DNA from: Stereum hirsutum FP-91666 SS1 | Lineage: Eukaryota; Basidiomycota; Agaricomycetes; Russulales; Stereaceae | Direction: 5' to 3' | Assembly (NCBI RefSeq): GCF_000264905.1 | Contig: NW_006763134.1 | Coordinates: forward strand, 2,065,626 to 2,129,625 | DNA length: 64,000 nt | Shown here: positions 12,616 through 23,733 of the stretch, in pieces | How the letters are laid out: each line of letters begins with the position of its first letter | Numbering within the stretch: the first letter of the stretch is position 1 | Made by a program: the position numbers and the translations under genes | Notes under the pieces: model-generated | What the model was told of the DNA's origin: nothing | The model's database searches: none | Seen by the model: only the letters and a program-made list of their open reading frames with translations

Positions 12616-12616
12616 A
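12575..12616. repeat. TGTTCG hexanucleotide tandem repeat
   Basis: About seven consecutive copies of TGTTCG in the far upstream region of the H+-ATPase gene. It is open in all frames by composition, which creates the short frames seen there. Confidence 0.9.
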
Positions 12617-13200
12617 TACAACTCTACGCTCGATATAACGCCTCGTCCATGTTCAATCGTCCAATGTTCAATCGTTCAATGTCACCGCACAAAACCCAAA
12701 ACCCATCCCGGATCCTTACCTATCTCCCGACCGAGTATTCTCCAGCATTCCCACTCGCGTCTTACCCCCCTCCACAAGTTCTCTTCGTTGCCCCGTTTGT
12801 CTGAATCTGGATGGATTCATTGGCGGTCCTGGGTTCTAGGTTCTAGGTTCTGCGTTCTGGGTTCATGTGTACATGTACGCACGGAGGACGGTCGACGGTC
12901 GACGGTCGAATGATCACTCAGTCCAACGTCTTCGAGCTATCCGACACGTTGACTTGTTCGACTATTCCAGTCTGAATCAGGAATTGGATGGGATCACGAT
13001 TCACGACTACCCGCATCGCATCTTGATCCTTCTCCTGATCCACATCCAAACCCTTCCCGTCCGTCCGTCTATCTGTCCAATCTTTTTGATTCGGACTGAC
13101 AGTTCGAGGAGGTGGAGGGTGTTGATCAATCAACAATCATTGCCGTACTAGTACGTCCAAGGTACGTATCAGATCGACGTCCACGTCCTCGTCCTTGTTC

Positions 13201-13247
13201 CAGACGGCTCTGAATATTAATATCAATACTAGTAGTAGAACCGTCTG
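13201..13247. repeat. Inverted repeat, 11-bp arms
   Basis: CAGACGGCTCT at 13201-13211 and AGAACCGTCTG at 13237-13247 are inverted with one mismatch around an AT-rich 25-bp spacer. This could be a hairpin or a mobile-element footprint; nothing else supports either. Confidence 0.5.
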
Positions 13248-13480
13248 AATCCTTGCGTTTTCAAGACTCCCAGCCAAGCCTGGGTACTCGTGCTTTTGGC
13301 TATCATGCTCGGTTTAATTCATACCATACATCGACATTGATATTGACAACTCTACCTTCCTGTTCCTGTCAATGGAATGGTTCGAGCTCTCGCCGAATTA
13401 TCTTATCCTCTCCGCCCATTCAAGTTCAAGTTCGAATCAAAGCTCTACAGTAGTTACAGGAGCTAACTTAGCGGGGTTTT

Positions 13481-16400
13481 TTTTCGTTCACTAAGTAGTC
13501 ACTTTTATAACGGTTACTATATAGACTCGAAATCGCTGCCTTTGGAGCAAGTCAGTCTTCGATATCCAGCATTTACTTAGACTCGAGTACTCAGACCCAT
13601 CGCTATCTGCGTTTCTTATGTTTTTTCTCAATACGTCCAAAGATCTGAGATACAGAGCAAAGAGAAAACATCCATCGAAGAGTCTCGTGGTTCGCTTCAC
13701 AGGGTGTTGACCCGCCGGCTCCCTGAAGTTTGAACATTCATGAACGCCGGCTGGATCGTACTGTATGATATATCCCCACGCTAATGCCAAGACTCGTCCC
13801 CCGACGTGCCCACTGGACATGCATCATGGTTGAACTCGCATACTACATACTTCCCATGGGCCATCGTTTTCATCGAGTCGCACGGGGACTTCTGTAATGG
13901 TGTATCGTGTATCTTATAAGTATCGCACAGTCTGAGTCTGAGCCGCTGCTCGTTTACATACCCTTGCGAGCAATACCGTCGTCTGTTTGTCCAATGCCTC
14001 CCTCATCGACATCTTCTGCACCTCCTGCCGTGTGAAACATACTCACATCTCACATCTCACGTCGGGCATTGTGGCGTCGGCACCGGCATCGGCATGGACT
14101 TGGCGGACCTCCAAACCTCCCCACAGCCGTCCAGCCGCCCCGCAGCCGCTCGGCACGCTCGCACTCACGCCAAAACAGTCCCAACTGGCAACTGTATGCG
14201 CTCTTTTCGCTCGGCGCCGCATCGGTCGACCATCTGAGCTCTCCCTCCAATTGCATCTCTTCCTCGTGGCTCTCGCTCTCCCTACGTGCCTTTTTTTGAA
14301 TTTCCTTGCAATTGGGTGGGTGGATTATCGATTGGATGATGGAAGGATGGTCGCGGCATGGTCATAAGCCGACTCCGACACTTTCCAACGAATCGTCGAA
14401 TCGTCGAATCGCAATGAAAAGTTCAAGGCGCTACGCAACTCCGGGAGACTTGTCATCCTCGCTTTGCCCACCATCAGACTCATCGTCGACGACTGTACGA
14501 TACCCTACGATACCCCGTCCGGATATCGGGTACTACGCTCTTCCGTGAGGTCTTTTCGCTATTCCTCTGGGTTCTCTCGTCGTGCGTCGTCCGACGTGCG
14601 ACGTGGACTGGACCGGGTTCCTTTGAATTAAATGCATATGCATGTCCCGAACGTCAACGGTTACGGTGTTCCCGTTGCTCTTGCTCTACTTGCCGACTCT
14701 GTATCTCGACCATTCGTTTGTTGTGCATAACATCATTCGTGCTTCGTCTTTGACTGGGGACCTCGTCGTTGATCCCAACGGCCCCGGCAATAAAAACCCG
14801 TCCATACCATACCATACTGCGCCCTCTGAATCCACCCGCCCACACGGCGCTGATTCTGATCCTGAGGCCTGATATCCAGACGCCTCCTCTCCGATACCGT
14901 GCACCGTACCCATATGCATGGCGCTAAATGTCTTCCGGGTCGTATGCGGCGGTCGTGTGCGCTCTAATCATCCGCCTATTTTTTCATCATCATCGTCATC
15001 ATAAGGAAGGCAGAGTCAGAGGTGGTTAACTTTGTGCCGGTGTACTTATTATAGCGCGACGGAGGTGAGCCGCCGGGTGCCTATACATACACTACGCTGT
15101 GATATAAAATACTAGAATTGCAGTTAGCTGGAGAGGTCGGTGATGTATTTTGAGTCAGACTGAAGTGCAGTGGTGGGTTGGGTTTGTCGTGAGACTACTT
15201 CAGACATCAAGCATCAAAGATGGTGGTGAGATTATTGACGATATCTATGATTTGTGAATGTTTCCTCCTCGACTGACTTGCATAATCGACTTATACGTTA
15301 CGCAGATGTTTTTGCTCCGAACGACCTCCCTTGTCGGGCCATGGTGGAGCCTATCATCCCGACGGTTTAAAGTGCACGGTCAACCCGAAACAGAAACTCG
15401 ACCCGACCCTCGTGAATCGTCCGTCTTGGCCGTACTATAGGTCCACGGTATACTTGGCCCAGCTGAGCACACCAAGAATGCTTGAGCAAGGCATTCAATG
15501 AACCGAATCGGTTTCGGATGCTAATGAAAGATTCTTGGCTCCGTTCTCCATCTCGCTTGACTCTCCTGCATCCTCTTGTCGTGTCTTGGCTGCTCAGCGC
15601 TCATTCTTGGCCTGCGGTCGCTGCTCATTTCTGGTCGAGTATCATCGTAAAGTTGTAACACCTCGATCTACTAATGCTATGTGGTATAGTCCTCTAGGTG
15701 GGTCTTCTACTAGTGCGTTCATTCACAGAGATCTCTCCACTCGGCTGATCCTCTGGTATTTTCACTCTAGACGTCGTCGATATCCCACCTTTTACTCCGG
15801 TCTGCCACGGCCTTCAAGTCATCCAAGACATAGGCACAATCGTCGATTCTGACACCTTCCTTCCTTCCCCGAACATATCTATCGCAAAGTCAATCGGCCT
15901 CCTTTCTTTCCTGTCCTATCCTGTCCAAAAATGACGTCCCGCCCTGTACTCTCAAGATCTCCACCCGCATCCGAATCGCCCAACACGTTATACAGAAGAT
16001 TTCATGTACGATAAACTAGTGTATTGTAAGCGTCCCCATGCATACAACACGAGACCCACCGACTCCACCCCGCTCCTCATTCTCCTTCCTTGCTTTGTCT
16101 TACATGTCTCAAGTTGGACATACCGTACCGCACCGAATAGGCGCTATTTCATTCAAGTCTTCGGAAAGTTCAGAAGTTTGCGCCCTGCTATGTTTGGTTC
16201 GTACTGCTCTTCTGCTCGTGGACTTTGTGCGGAAATTAGATGCAGTAGTAGTGTTTTGGATAGCCCCTGTCTATCTACAGGCGCTCGATGACGCAATGGT
16301 TTTAGTTTTCGAGGTACGACGGTGGGTAGGTATTTATACTTCGAATTGGACGCTTACTGCAGCTGGTAGAGGAGGGTCGGATGGTTCGAACGTTCGTCTG

Positions 16401-19400
16401 ACGTTCTGTCTATACTTGAGCTCAGTAGTACAGTACCTACCATGATATAGGACGCTCTGCTCGTTCTTGCTTTGCCTGAGCACCAGGGAACATTATTTAC
16501 GCGGTATTGACCCCTCGATCCCCCTCCAATAAAGCAAAAACGCCATCGACGTATTGCATACCATGCATCATGCATCAAGCATTCATGATTATAGTAGCCA
16601 CCCGAAACGTGTTAGGGCCCGAACATTCCAGTCAAACCAACCTCCGCCAGTGCCACCCGCATCCATAACCATATGCTCACAATTCGGAGGTCGGTACATC
16701 GGACCGGATCCCTTTACACCCCTCACGATTGGACAAGCAACTGTGGCGTAGCGCTAAGGACATGCTCGTCTAAGTTCTGCCACCACCCGACCGTCGGCAA
16801 CGCTGGGAGCGATGTGCGTGCAGCGAAATTGGGGCGATGTGATACGTAGGGACGAGAGCCATGTACTTACGCATTGCGGGAATATCGATACAGTGAGTGC
16901 ATAGAGGCGAGGTCCAGATGAAGCAGAAGCGAGCGAGACGCAATAAACGCTCACTGGACTGAGTCCCCATATGCATTGACAAGCGTAAATACGCGCGACT
17001 GTGCGGTCCTAAGAATAAGTCCTCCGTCGGAGGTGAGAATATAGGGAATATGGAGCGAGATCCGAGTAGCTGTAGGCCGAGACGATCCGGGCGTTGCGGT
17101 CATGCAAGTTTAGAAGTAGTCCTGAGCATATGTGCTGCGTGGATTCTGCTACGACGAAAGATGGGCCACCCACGATTTGCGCCAAGAACATAGACTTGCA
17201 CGCATGTATAACTGCATGCCAGGGTTGTACAGGTAGTAGGGTCATCGCGTGTGGTCCAAACATGCTCCAGCTGAGGTAGACAGTGGTGCTTGGATCTATT
17301 TTGCTCACAGCAACAGTGCGAATGAGCGTGTAGAGACACGATCCAAGGGCAACCAGACAATGAAGCAAATCCCTAACCGGCATCTACGTCAATTGCCCGT
17401 CAGTAGTGACGGAGTCAAGTGAGGCAAGATTGGCGACCAGTGGCCCGGACACTGCACGAGGCAGCGACTGTGGTAGAGCGAGCTGCAACCTCCCTAAGAA
17501 CTCGGAGTTTAACACTCTTCGATGAAGCTGTTGCCATGGAGAAAGGCCATCCTACATAACTTACCGCCGGCCGGATGGCGAAAATCCCTGGGTTGCTTCG
17601 CCCATCTATAGGGCCACCACCTGGGCTGATCGGCATCTTGATAGATGTGGGCGAGTGGCGAAAATCGCGTTCCATAAATAGGATTAGAAGAGGCAGCACA
17701 CAGGATCTAATCGTGGACAGAGGATCATCCTAGTACTGCATCCTGCGATGAGCCCGGAGCATCAGCAAGCAGACGTCGTTGGATCCGAGGACTTTCCTAC
17801 CTATCTTCAGGGCATGTAGAAAACAAAGGGGGGAAAAGTCATGGTATGATACGAACAGTACATCTTACTCACCAAGTCGTAGAATGGTGGCACACTGTCT
17901 ATCAAAAAGGAAAATTCGGCGTCAACGGCGGCCGCGAGCCTCTCGACGATGAACGAAAGTAGACGAACCATATATCGCGCCAAGAGCGCATCCTCTTCTT
18001 GGCCAACAACTGTCTTCGCAAAGTCGACCAACCAGGTCACACGAGCCGACCAGGACGAGGTCGAAATCATGATGTTGATGCAAAACAGCGCCCCCACCCG
18101 TTTCAACATTGTTCGCATCATCGAAAGAGAGCAGGCCAACAATTCAAAGCTTCCCACCATCACAAAATACCCTCCGTACAAATCCGCGATGTGTTTGCTG
18201 AATAATGAGTATCAGCCGTTCCGTCCGCAAAATCAAGCCTTCCCATCGGTGTCGTCGCTGCTGTGCATTGAGAGGCGAGAGGCAACCAACCAGAAACGAG
18301 CGTGCCATCACGGCCCGACCGAGACGAGGCCTTCCCATTTTGCTATATAGCAAGACGTACGGAAGAAGCAGGATCAGATGTTTGCTGCCATTCCTTCGTC
18401 GACCGTCGCGCTCTTGAACGTGGTGACACCTAGAACTTGTGAGAAGGAGAGATAGCGGAGTTGTCGGTCGTCCAGGAAACGTCACCAAAGACGTTGTGAG
18501 TGAGCTTCCGAACAGCCTTTCAAAAGTCATGTTCGAGAGGAGGTTAACTGTGATGTCCGAAACGCGGATGTGAGAGCTTTCCCAGGCGGCAAATGAGGTC
18601 GAAAGATGGCACAAGACCAGAAAATGGGAGGACCCATGTGAAGTTAGCCCGGACCGGGGCACGAACAATGGTTTCTCACAGGCTAAGTCAACTCAGAATC
18701 GACAAGTACAGATGTCCACGACAGGTTCTGCTGAGAAACATAGATATGTGAGGAACAGAGAAGCAAAGCTGAGAGTGAGAGTTGGTGAAGGAGGACAAGA
18801 ACGAGGGGCCGATAACTTGCCCGAAATATCCGCGACACGCCGGATGGTTCGGGTGAAACCGGAATAGCGTCTTGCCACACGCCACACACCGCGTCGGCGT
18901 GACGTTCATCTATGTAACTCTACCCAGACTGGTGACCAAGTCTCCACATAAATCGGGTGTATCTGACGGCCGCACGGGTAAAGAACTCGACCCGCGGAAC
19001 CAGCGACACTAGCCAAAACCAAGAAGGACAACAATTTCTCGAGGAGAAACCAAAAGAGCGATGAATATATAATCTTTGTGTACATGCAAATATATACAAT
19101 ACTACTCATAATACCTGTCCGAGTCTACGAGCCGAGAGCCACGCACAATGCTCCAGGAATCGGGGTGATCAGCGGGGAGACCGAACCAAAATGAGACGAG
19201 ACACCGCGGAGCGAGAAGGATGAGTGAGAGAGTGAGACAAAAAAAAACAAGGGAAGAAAGACGTTGAGGGGTATCACTGTTGCAGTGCGGGTGGAGAGCT
19301 CGAAGAGAGTTCATGGGTTGGGTGCGATGGCGGTGATTGCGATGAGACAACATGAGAAAGTGAGAGAAGGATAGATGATCGTGACGGAGGGCTCGTGTAA

Positions 19401-19549
19401 AGGTCCTAAGAAAGCGTGTGAGGGTGAAGAATGGGCTTGGACGTAAGAGAACAGAACAAAAAAAGAGGGGAAAACGGCGACAAGTGCAGAGACGGCGGAG
19501 AACGAGGGAAGACAAATCCAACATATCACACAGATATACCATTCCCCCA
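13481..19549. other. 6-kb stretch without a recognisable gene
   Basis: Both strands were read. Open frames are short, lack conserved motifs and do not join into a multi-exon model with good splice sites. The best candidate is a minus-strand frame at about 17,870-18,181, partly hydrophobic, that could splice onward near 17,810; I cannot assign it. The stretch lies between the far upstream side of PMA1 and the 3' end of the Polo kinase gene. It could hold noncoding RNA, a fast-evolving orphan gene or decayed sequence. Confidence 0.5.
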
Positions 19550-22500
19550 CTACCTCAACGAGCTCTTACTCCCCTTCGCACTAATCGTCGGCATATCCCC
19601 TCCAAAATCACCCAAATTTACGCCCAACGCCATCTCCACATCCCTTGGGCCTCCCCTCTCCGCACCCCCGACGTCCGAACCGGCTCCCTGAGCCGCCGCA
19701 TTCTTGATACTCATCAACACCTCCTTGCAGTACTTGATCTTGTCCATCATCCGCTGGTGCAACTTCGCCATCGCTGGGTCCGTAACGGGAGGTAAGAGGG
19801 ATTTGGCCATGATCTCTGCGAGGGTCCAGCGGGTCATGACGTAGTTCTTGTCGATGTGAGTGATGCGCAGGCCGCAGGAGGAGAACACGATCTTAGAGTG
19901 ATCGTGGAAGTTGAACTAAACCGAGTCATGATCAGCGTCTGCGAAGCCGACTAAAGTGTGCGGGAGAGCAGAGGCAGAAAAAACCTACCTGAATCGCATC
20001 ATGGCTCATCTTGAACACGATCAAATTCTTCATCCTCAGGTACTTCTGGACGAAGTGCATCCCCTTTGTCCTCTCGATATCCTCGAACGTGTAGTTGTGC
20101 TCGCCATACAATTTGTCCATGATGTACCTCTCGAAGTGTTTGAGGAGATATACCTTGTTCTTCATCTCCTCGGGGTACTCGGATACAGTGTAGGGTTTGC
20201 GGACGTAAACGGTCCCATTCCGGCGGGCAGAGATGTAGTCGAAGTGGCTACAAGGTGGTTAAAGACAGTCAGCACCGTCGAACAAACAAATAACGAGAGA
20301 AAGTCTTACTGCTTGTCTGGCGCCAACGCGATCGACGTGCTATCATTGAAATGCACGCCCACCGTCCCATCCGTCAACGCATACCCCATCCCATACTTAT
20401 TACAATAATCCACCCAAGAAACAATGAACACCTTCTCTTCCGGGATCTCCGAGTCCTCCCTCGGATCCCTGAAGACCCTTCCCCTCGCCTGAGCCTCCAA
20501 AGCCATGCTGAGCGTCTGCGCAGCGGCGTCGAAAGTATTGACCTTAGGAGGAACACTCGGTGGAACCTCCTCCCGTTCCCGAGCTCTCTGCTTGCCCTTG
20601 GCTCGCTCGAGGTCACGTTCGCGTTGTCTCTCGAGCTCACGCTCACGTTGCCTCTCCAGCCGTTCCTCCTGCTCGCGCTCTCGTTGTTCCTCCAGCTCAC
20701 GCTCCCGTTGCCTCTCCAGTTCGCGCACCCGTTGCTTCTCTAGCTCGCGTAGCCGTTGCTTCTCCAGCTCACGCTCGCGTTGCTTCTCCAATTCCCGCTC
20801 GCGCTGCTTCTCCAATTCCCGCTCGCGTTGCTTCTCCAGTGCCCGCTCACGTTGTCTCTCAAGCTCCATCTCCCGCTCCTTCTCCTCGCGAAGCCTCGCC
20901 TCCCTCATCTCTCTCTCCACCCTCTCCCTCCGCTTCTCCCCAACAGGCGGCCTATTCTCCCTCCCTCTCTCCTTCTGCATCATCATCATCTCCCTCTCCA
21001 GCTCCATCTCCCTCTCCAACTCCCGCTCTCTATCCCCATTAACGCTCCCCGCCGCGCTACTCGTAGCCGTCGTCGGCACAGCCGGCGGCGCCATCTGCGC
21101 CACGATACGTGCCTTCTGACTCTCCAACTCCTTATTCCTCACACCCACACCCCCATCCTCCTCCGCCTCCTCCCCAATCCCCGGCAACCTCGCCCCCCTC
21201 ACAGGCGAATCCGACCGCTGCCTCTGATGCTGCTCCTTCTTCGCAGCCTGCAACTTCCTAAACAGCGAAGTCTCACGCTGTGGTGCGTTAGCGGGCGCGA
21301 CGAGCAGAGGTTGACGCGCGGAAGACAGAAGGGCGGAGATGGGTGATCCTGGCTGGACGGCTTTTTGGAATTCCTTTTCTTGCTGAGCGAGGGAGGACGA
21401 CATCGGCTGGGTTTGCTGTTGTTGCTGTTGTGCCTGCGACGACGCAGCGGATCGTCCACTTCCGCCGTAGCCTTGACTATACTGATACTGCAACGACGCC
21501 GTCGAACTCGCCTGACTCCGCATCATGGAACCCGGGAGCGCGATGGGCGCCGGTTCTTCCTCGTCGAGCAAGGCGGCTTTGCGGACTCGGGCGAGATTCT
21601 GGCGCGAGGCGGAGCGTGTGATGTTGGAGAAGTCGGGTTTGATTTCTCGTGCGGAGTTGGGGATGTAGCCGGGTACGAGACCGTTGGTGAACCAGGTGTC
21701 GTCGGCGATGTCGAGGAGGGGAGGACGTTCGGAGGGGTCGGGGGTGAGGATGGCTTGGACGAGGGAACGGACGTCGCTGGAGACGGTGGACTCGGGCGGG
21801 AATTCGTATTCATTGTCGCGGATACGTCTGTGAGACGTTCAACTTAGTTATCTGTTCGACAGTGAGCATGGGAGGGAACTGAGAGAAACACACTTGTAGA
21901 TAGTCTTGACGTCCTTCGTCTGGAACGGAGGCTTTCCAACGACGAGCGTATAGAGAATGACACCGATAGACCAAGTGTCCACCTCGAAACTGTGTCCATT
22001 CGCCACGTCGAACAGCACCTCCGGCGCAATATAATTCGGCGTTCCACAAATCGTCTTCTTCCTCTCACCCGGATTCTCGATCAACGCCGCGAGCCCAAAG
22101 TCTCCCACCTTGACGTTCATGTTCCCGTCAAGGAAGAGATTGCCGAGCTTCAGGTCACGGTGGATGACCTGGTGCTCGTGCATGTAGTGACAGGCACCAA
22201 TCAGTTGGATCATGAAGAAGCGAGATTCGGGCTCGGAGAATTTGCGTCGGCGGCGGAGCATGTCCATGAGGGAGCCAGAGGTACAGAGGCCGAGAGTCAT
22301 GTAGACGTTCGCGTCGTCTTCGAAACACTCGTTAAACTTGACAATGTTCGGGTGCTCAAGGGAGCGGTGAATCTTGATTTCGGCATAGAGCTATCAAGCA
22401 CCAAAATATGAGCATCCGGATAAGAAGTAGTGGAGATGGGACGAACTTTGGTTTTCGCTTTCTTGGTTTTCAAAGAATCCTTCGTGACGACTTTGCAGGC

Positions 22501-23239
22501 GTGATGGCTACCAAGCGAGTCTTGCACCTCGTAAACTCTGGCGAACCCTCCCTACAGAGAACGGGTCAGCATGGCTGGACCGGATGTAAAGAGGCGAATA
22601 GGAAGAATGCTCGGATGGGGGACGTGTATTCGCACGCGGTGCGGCTCTCTTTCACGTCGGACACACTAGTTTCAAACACGAAGACTAGTGCGTCCACGAG
22701 GCTCGCATGCGACACACGCTGAGAACTAGCATGCGAAAGGCGGGATCGCGATCGCCTTGAAGGCGTTACCATGGTGTAGTGTAAAATTTGATGAACGCAG
22801 TTTCATCCACAAGCAAATCATGGCGTCCAAAGAAACAGCAGTTCTTCCGTTCATACAAAGCCTCCCAGCATGCAGAACCTAGAGACGCAAAAACAAAACA
22901 TACCTCGCCAAGAAACCCGACTCTCTTGAAGTTCATCGCCCTCGACTTGTCGCGAATCACATGAGGAGGTGAAGGCGGCTGAACTTTCGCATTCTGCCTA
23001 GGGAGAGGAGGTGACGCCGGTACGTTCTGTTGCTGCTGTGGTTGTTTCTCCGGCACGGGTGGCGGGACGTCATGCTGCTGGGGGGCTCGCTTGTAGAGGG
23101 TGTCCTGTGCCGCCTGCTGCGGCTGGTACTGATTGTGATGAATGGCGTCCGTAAGTGGGTAGCGTCCGTGGGAGGACGCGCGCGGGGGTGCTGGTGGCGG
23201 GATAGATTGGAGTTGGCGAGGGTAAGAGGAGGCGGGCAT
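19550..23239 (-). CDS. Polo-like kinase (Cdc5/Plo1 family)
   Basis: Ser/Thr kinase of mitotic entry, spindle and cytokinesis. The ATG at 23239 opens [19 protein letters not shown], a Pro/Gln-rich leader. Kinase domain: glycine loop [12 protein letters not shown] split by a 349-bp intron (22555-22903), lysine in HACKVV, catalytic [14 protein letters not shown], and activation loop [14 protein letters not shown] with the activating Thr. Then comes a long linker (about 20480-21640), whose second half is a highly charged 8-residue repeat (RERELEKQ type). Two polo boxes follow: [14 protein letters not shown] carries the first-box Trp, and [11 protein letters not shown] carries the His-x-Lys phosphate pincer. 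The C-terminus ends KSSLR at 19550. Seven or so exons. It lies 494 bp downstream of the 3' end of CND3, in the same direction. All catalytic and phosphopeptide-binding residues are present, so it should be active. Confidence 0.95.
20590..20885 (-). repeat. 24-bp-period coding repeat in Polo kinase linker
   Basis: Degenerate repeats, one unit per eight residues of the pattern R-x-R-E-L-E-[KR]-Q, about ten to twelve units. The composition predicts a stable charged single alpha-helix or coiled coil rather than a globular domain. Confidence 0.85.
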
Positions 23240-23733
23240 CGCTTGAGTGGCCTAACACCGTCTCGGACGTCCTGCAGAATAAAACCCGATAAAAACTAAG
23301 AATAAGGATCTCTGAGACAGACAACGAACAAACAGACCTTATATGCAAGGGAGGAAAAAAATAGTAAGATTACCTGCGACGCCTATGCGTTCGTGGCGGC
23401 TCTGCTTGAAGAAGATGAAGATGGTCGACGGTGACGGTCAGGCGAACTCAAACTCGAACATGCCAATTGGGCGTGTTTCTAACGTAATCCCGTCCCGTGA
23501 CCGCATCTCGCGTTCCTGTGTCACCGTGCGATTGTGGCGGCTTCAAGTTCCGGGTGGCGCGAGTCTCTACCACGATTCGCGAAGATTGAAAGAAAAAGAA
23601 AGGAAACTGTGTATATGGGATGTGCATAGGTTGGAGAGACATAAAATCAAAACGCGTAATACAACTAAAGAGAAAAACCTCGCACGAAAATACTATCACA
23701 CATAGATCAACTCGACTCAAAAGGTATCGCTTT
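23240..23733. promoter_or_regulatory. Promoter region of the Polo kinase gene
   Basis: 494 bp between the 3' end of CND3 and the Polo kinase start. Contains one ACGCGT at 23652-23657, 413 bp upstream of the ATG, and otherwise no element I can name. Confidence 0.4.

Larger units (their letters stand above)
10945..13480. promoter_or_regulatory. Long pyrimidine-rich upstream region of the H+-ATPase gene
   Basis: No gene supported. Read on the plus strand, 11160-11980 is very C/T-rich with few purine runs. CCAT/CATC short repeats occur around 11938-11965, a TGTTCG hexamer tract at 12575-12616, and imperfect GGTTCTA and GTCGACG repeats at 12830-12910. The 280-codon frame at 10744-11586 overlaps PMA1 exon 1 on the other strand and has an arginine/proline low-complexity translation, so I treat it as chance. 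A long upstream region fits a strongly regulated pump gene, but that is inference. Confidence 0.4.

Noticed and set aside
16741..16790. Possible tRNA A-box-like TGGCGTAGCGC
   Set aside because: No matching B-box or cloverleaf at the right distance.
17807..18181. Minus-strand frame that might be an exon of a membrane or regulatory protein
   Set aside because: No family recognised and no convincing neighbouring exons; kept only as a remark in the gene-desert entry.
20505..21346. Plus-strand Ser/Arg- and Leu/Pro-rich frames
   Set aside because: Shadows of the Polo kinase linker repeat in other frames.
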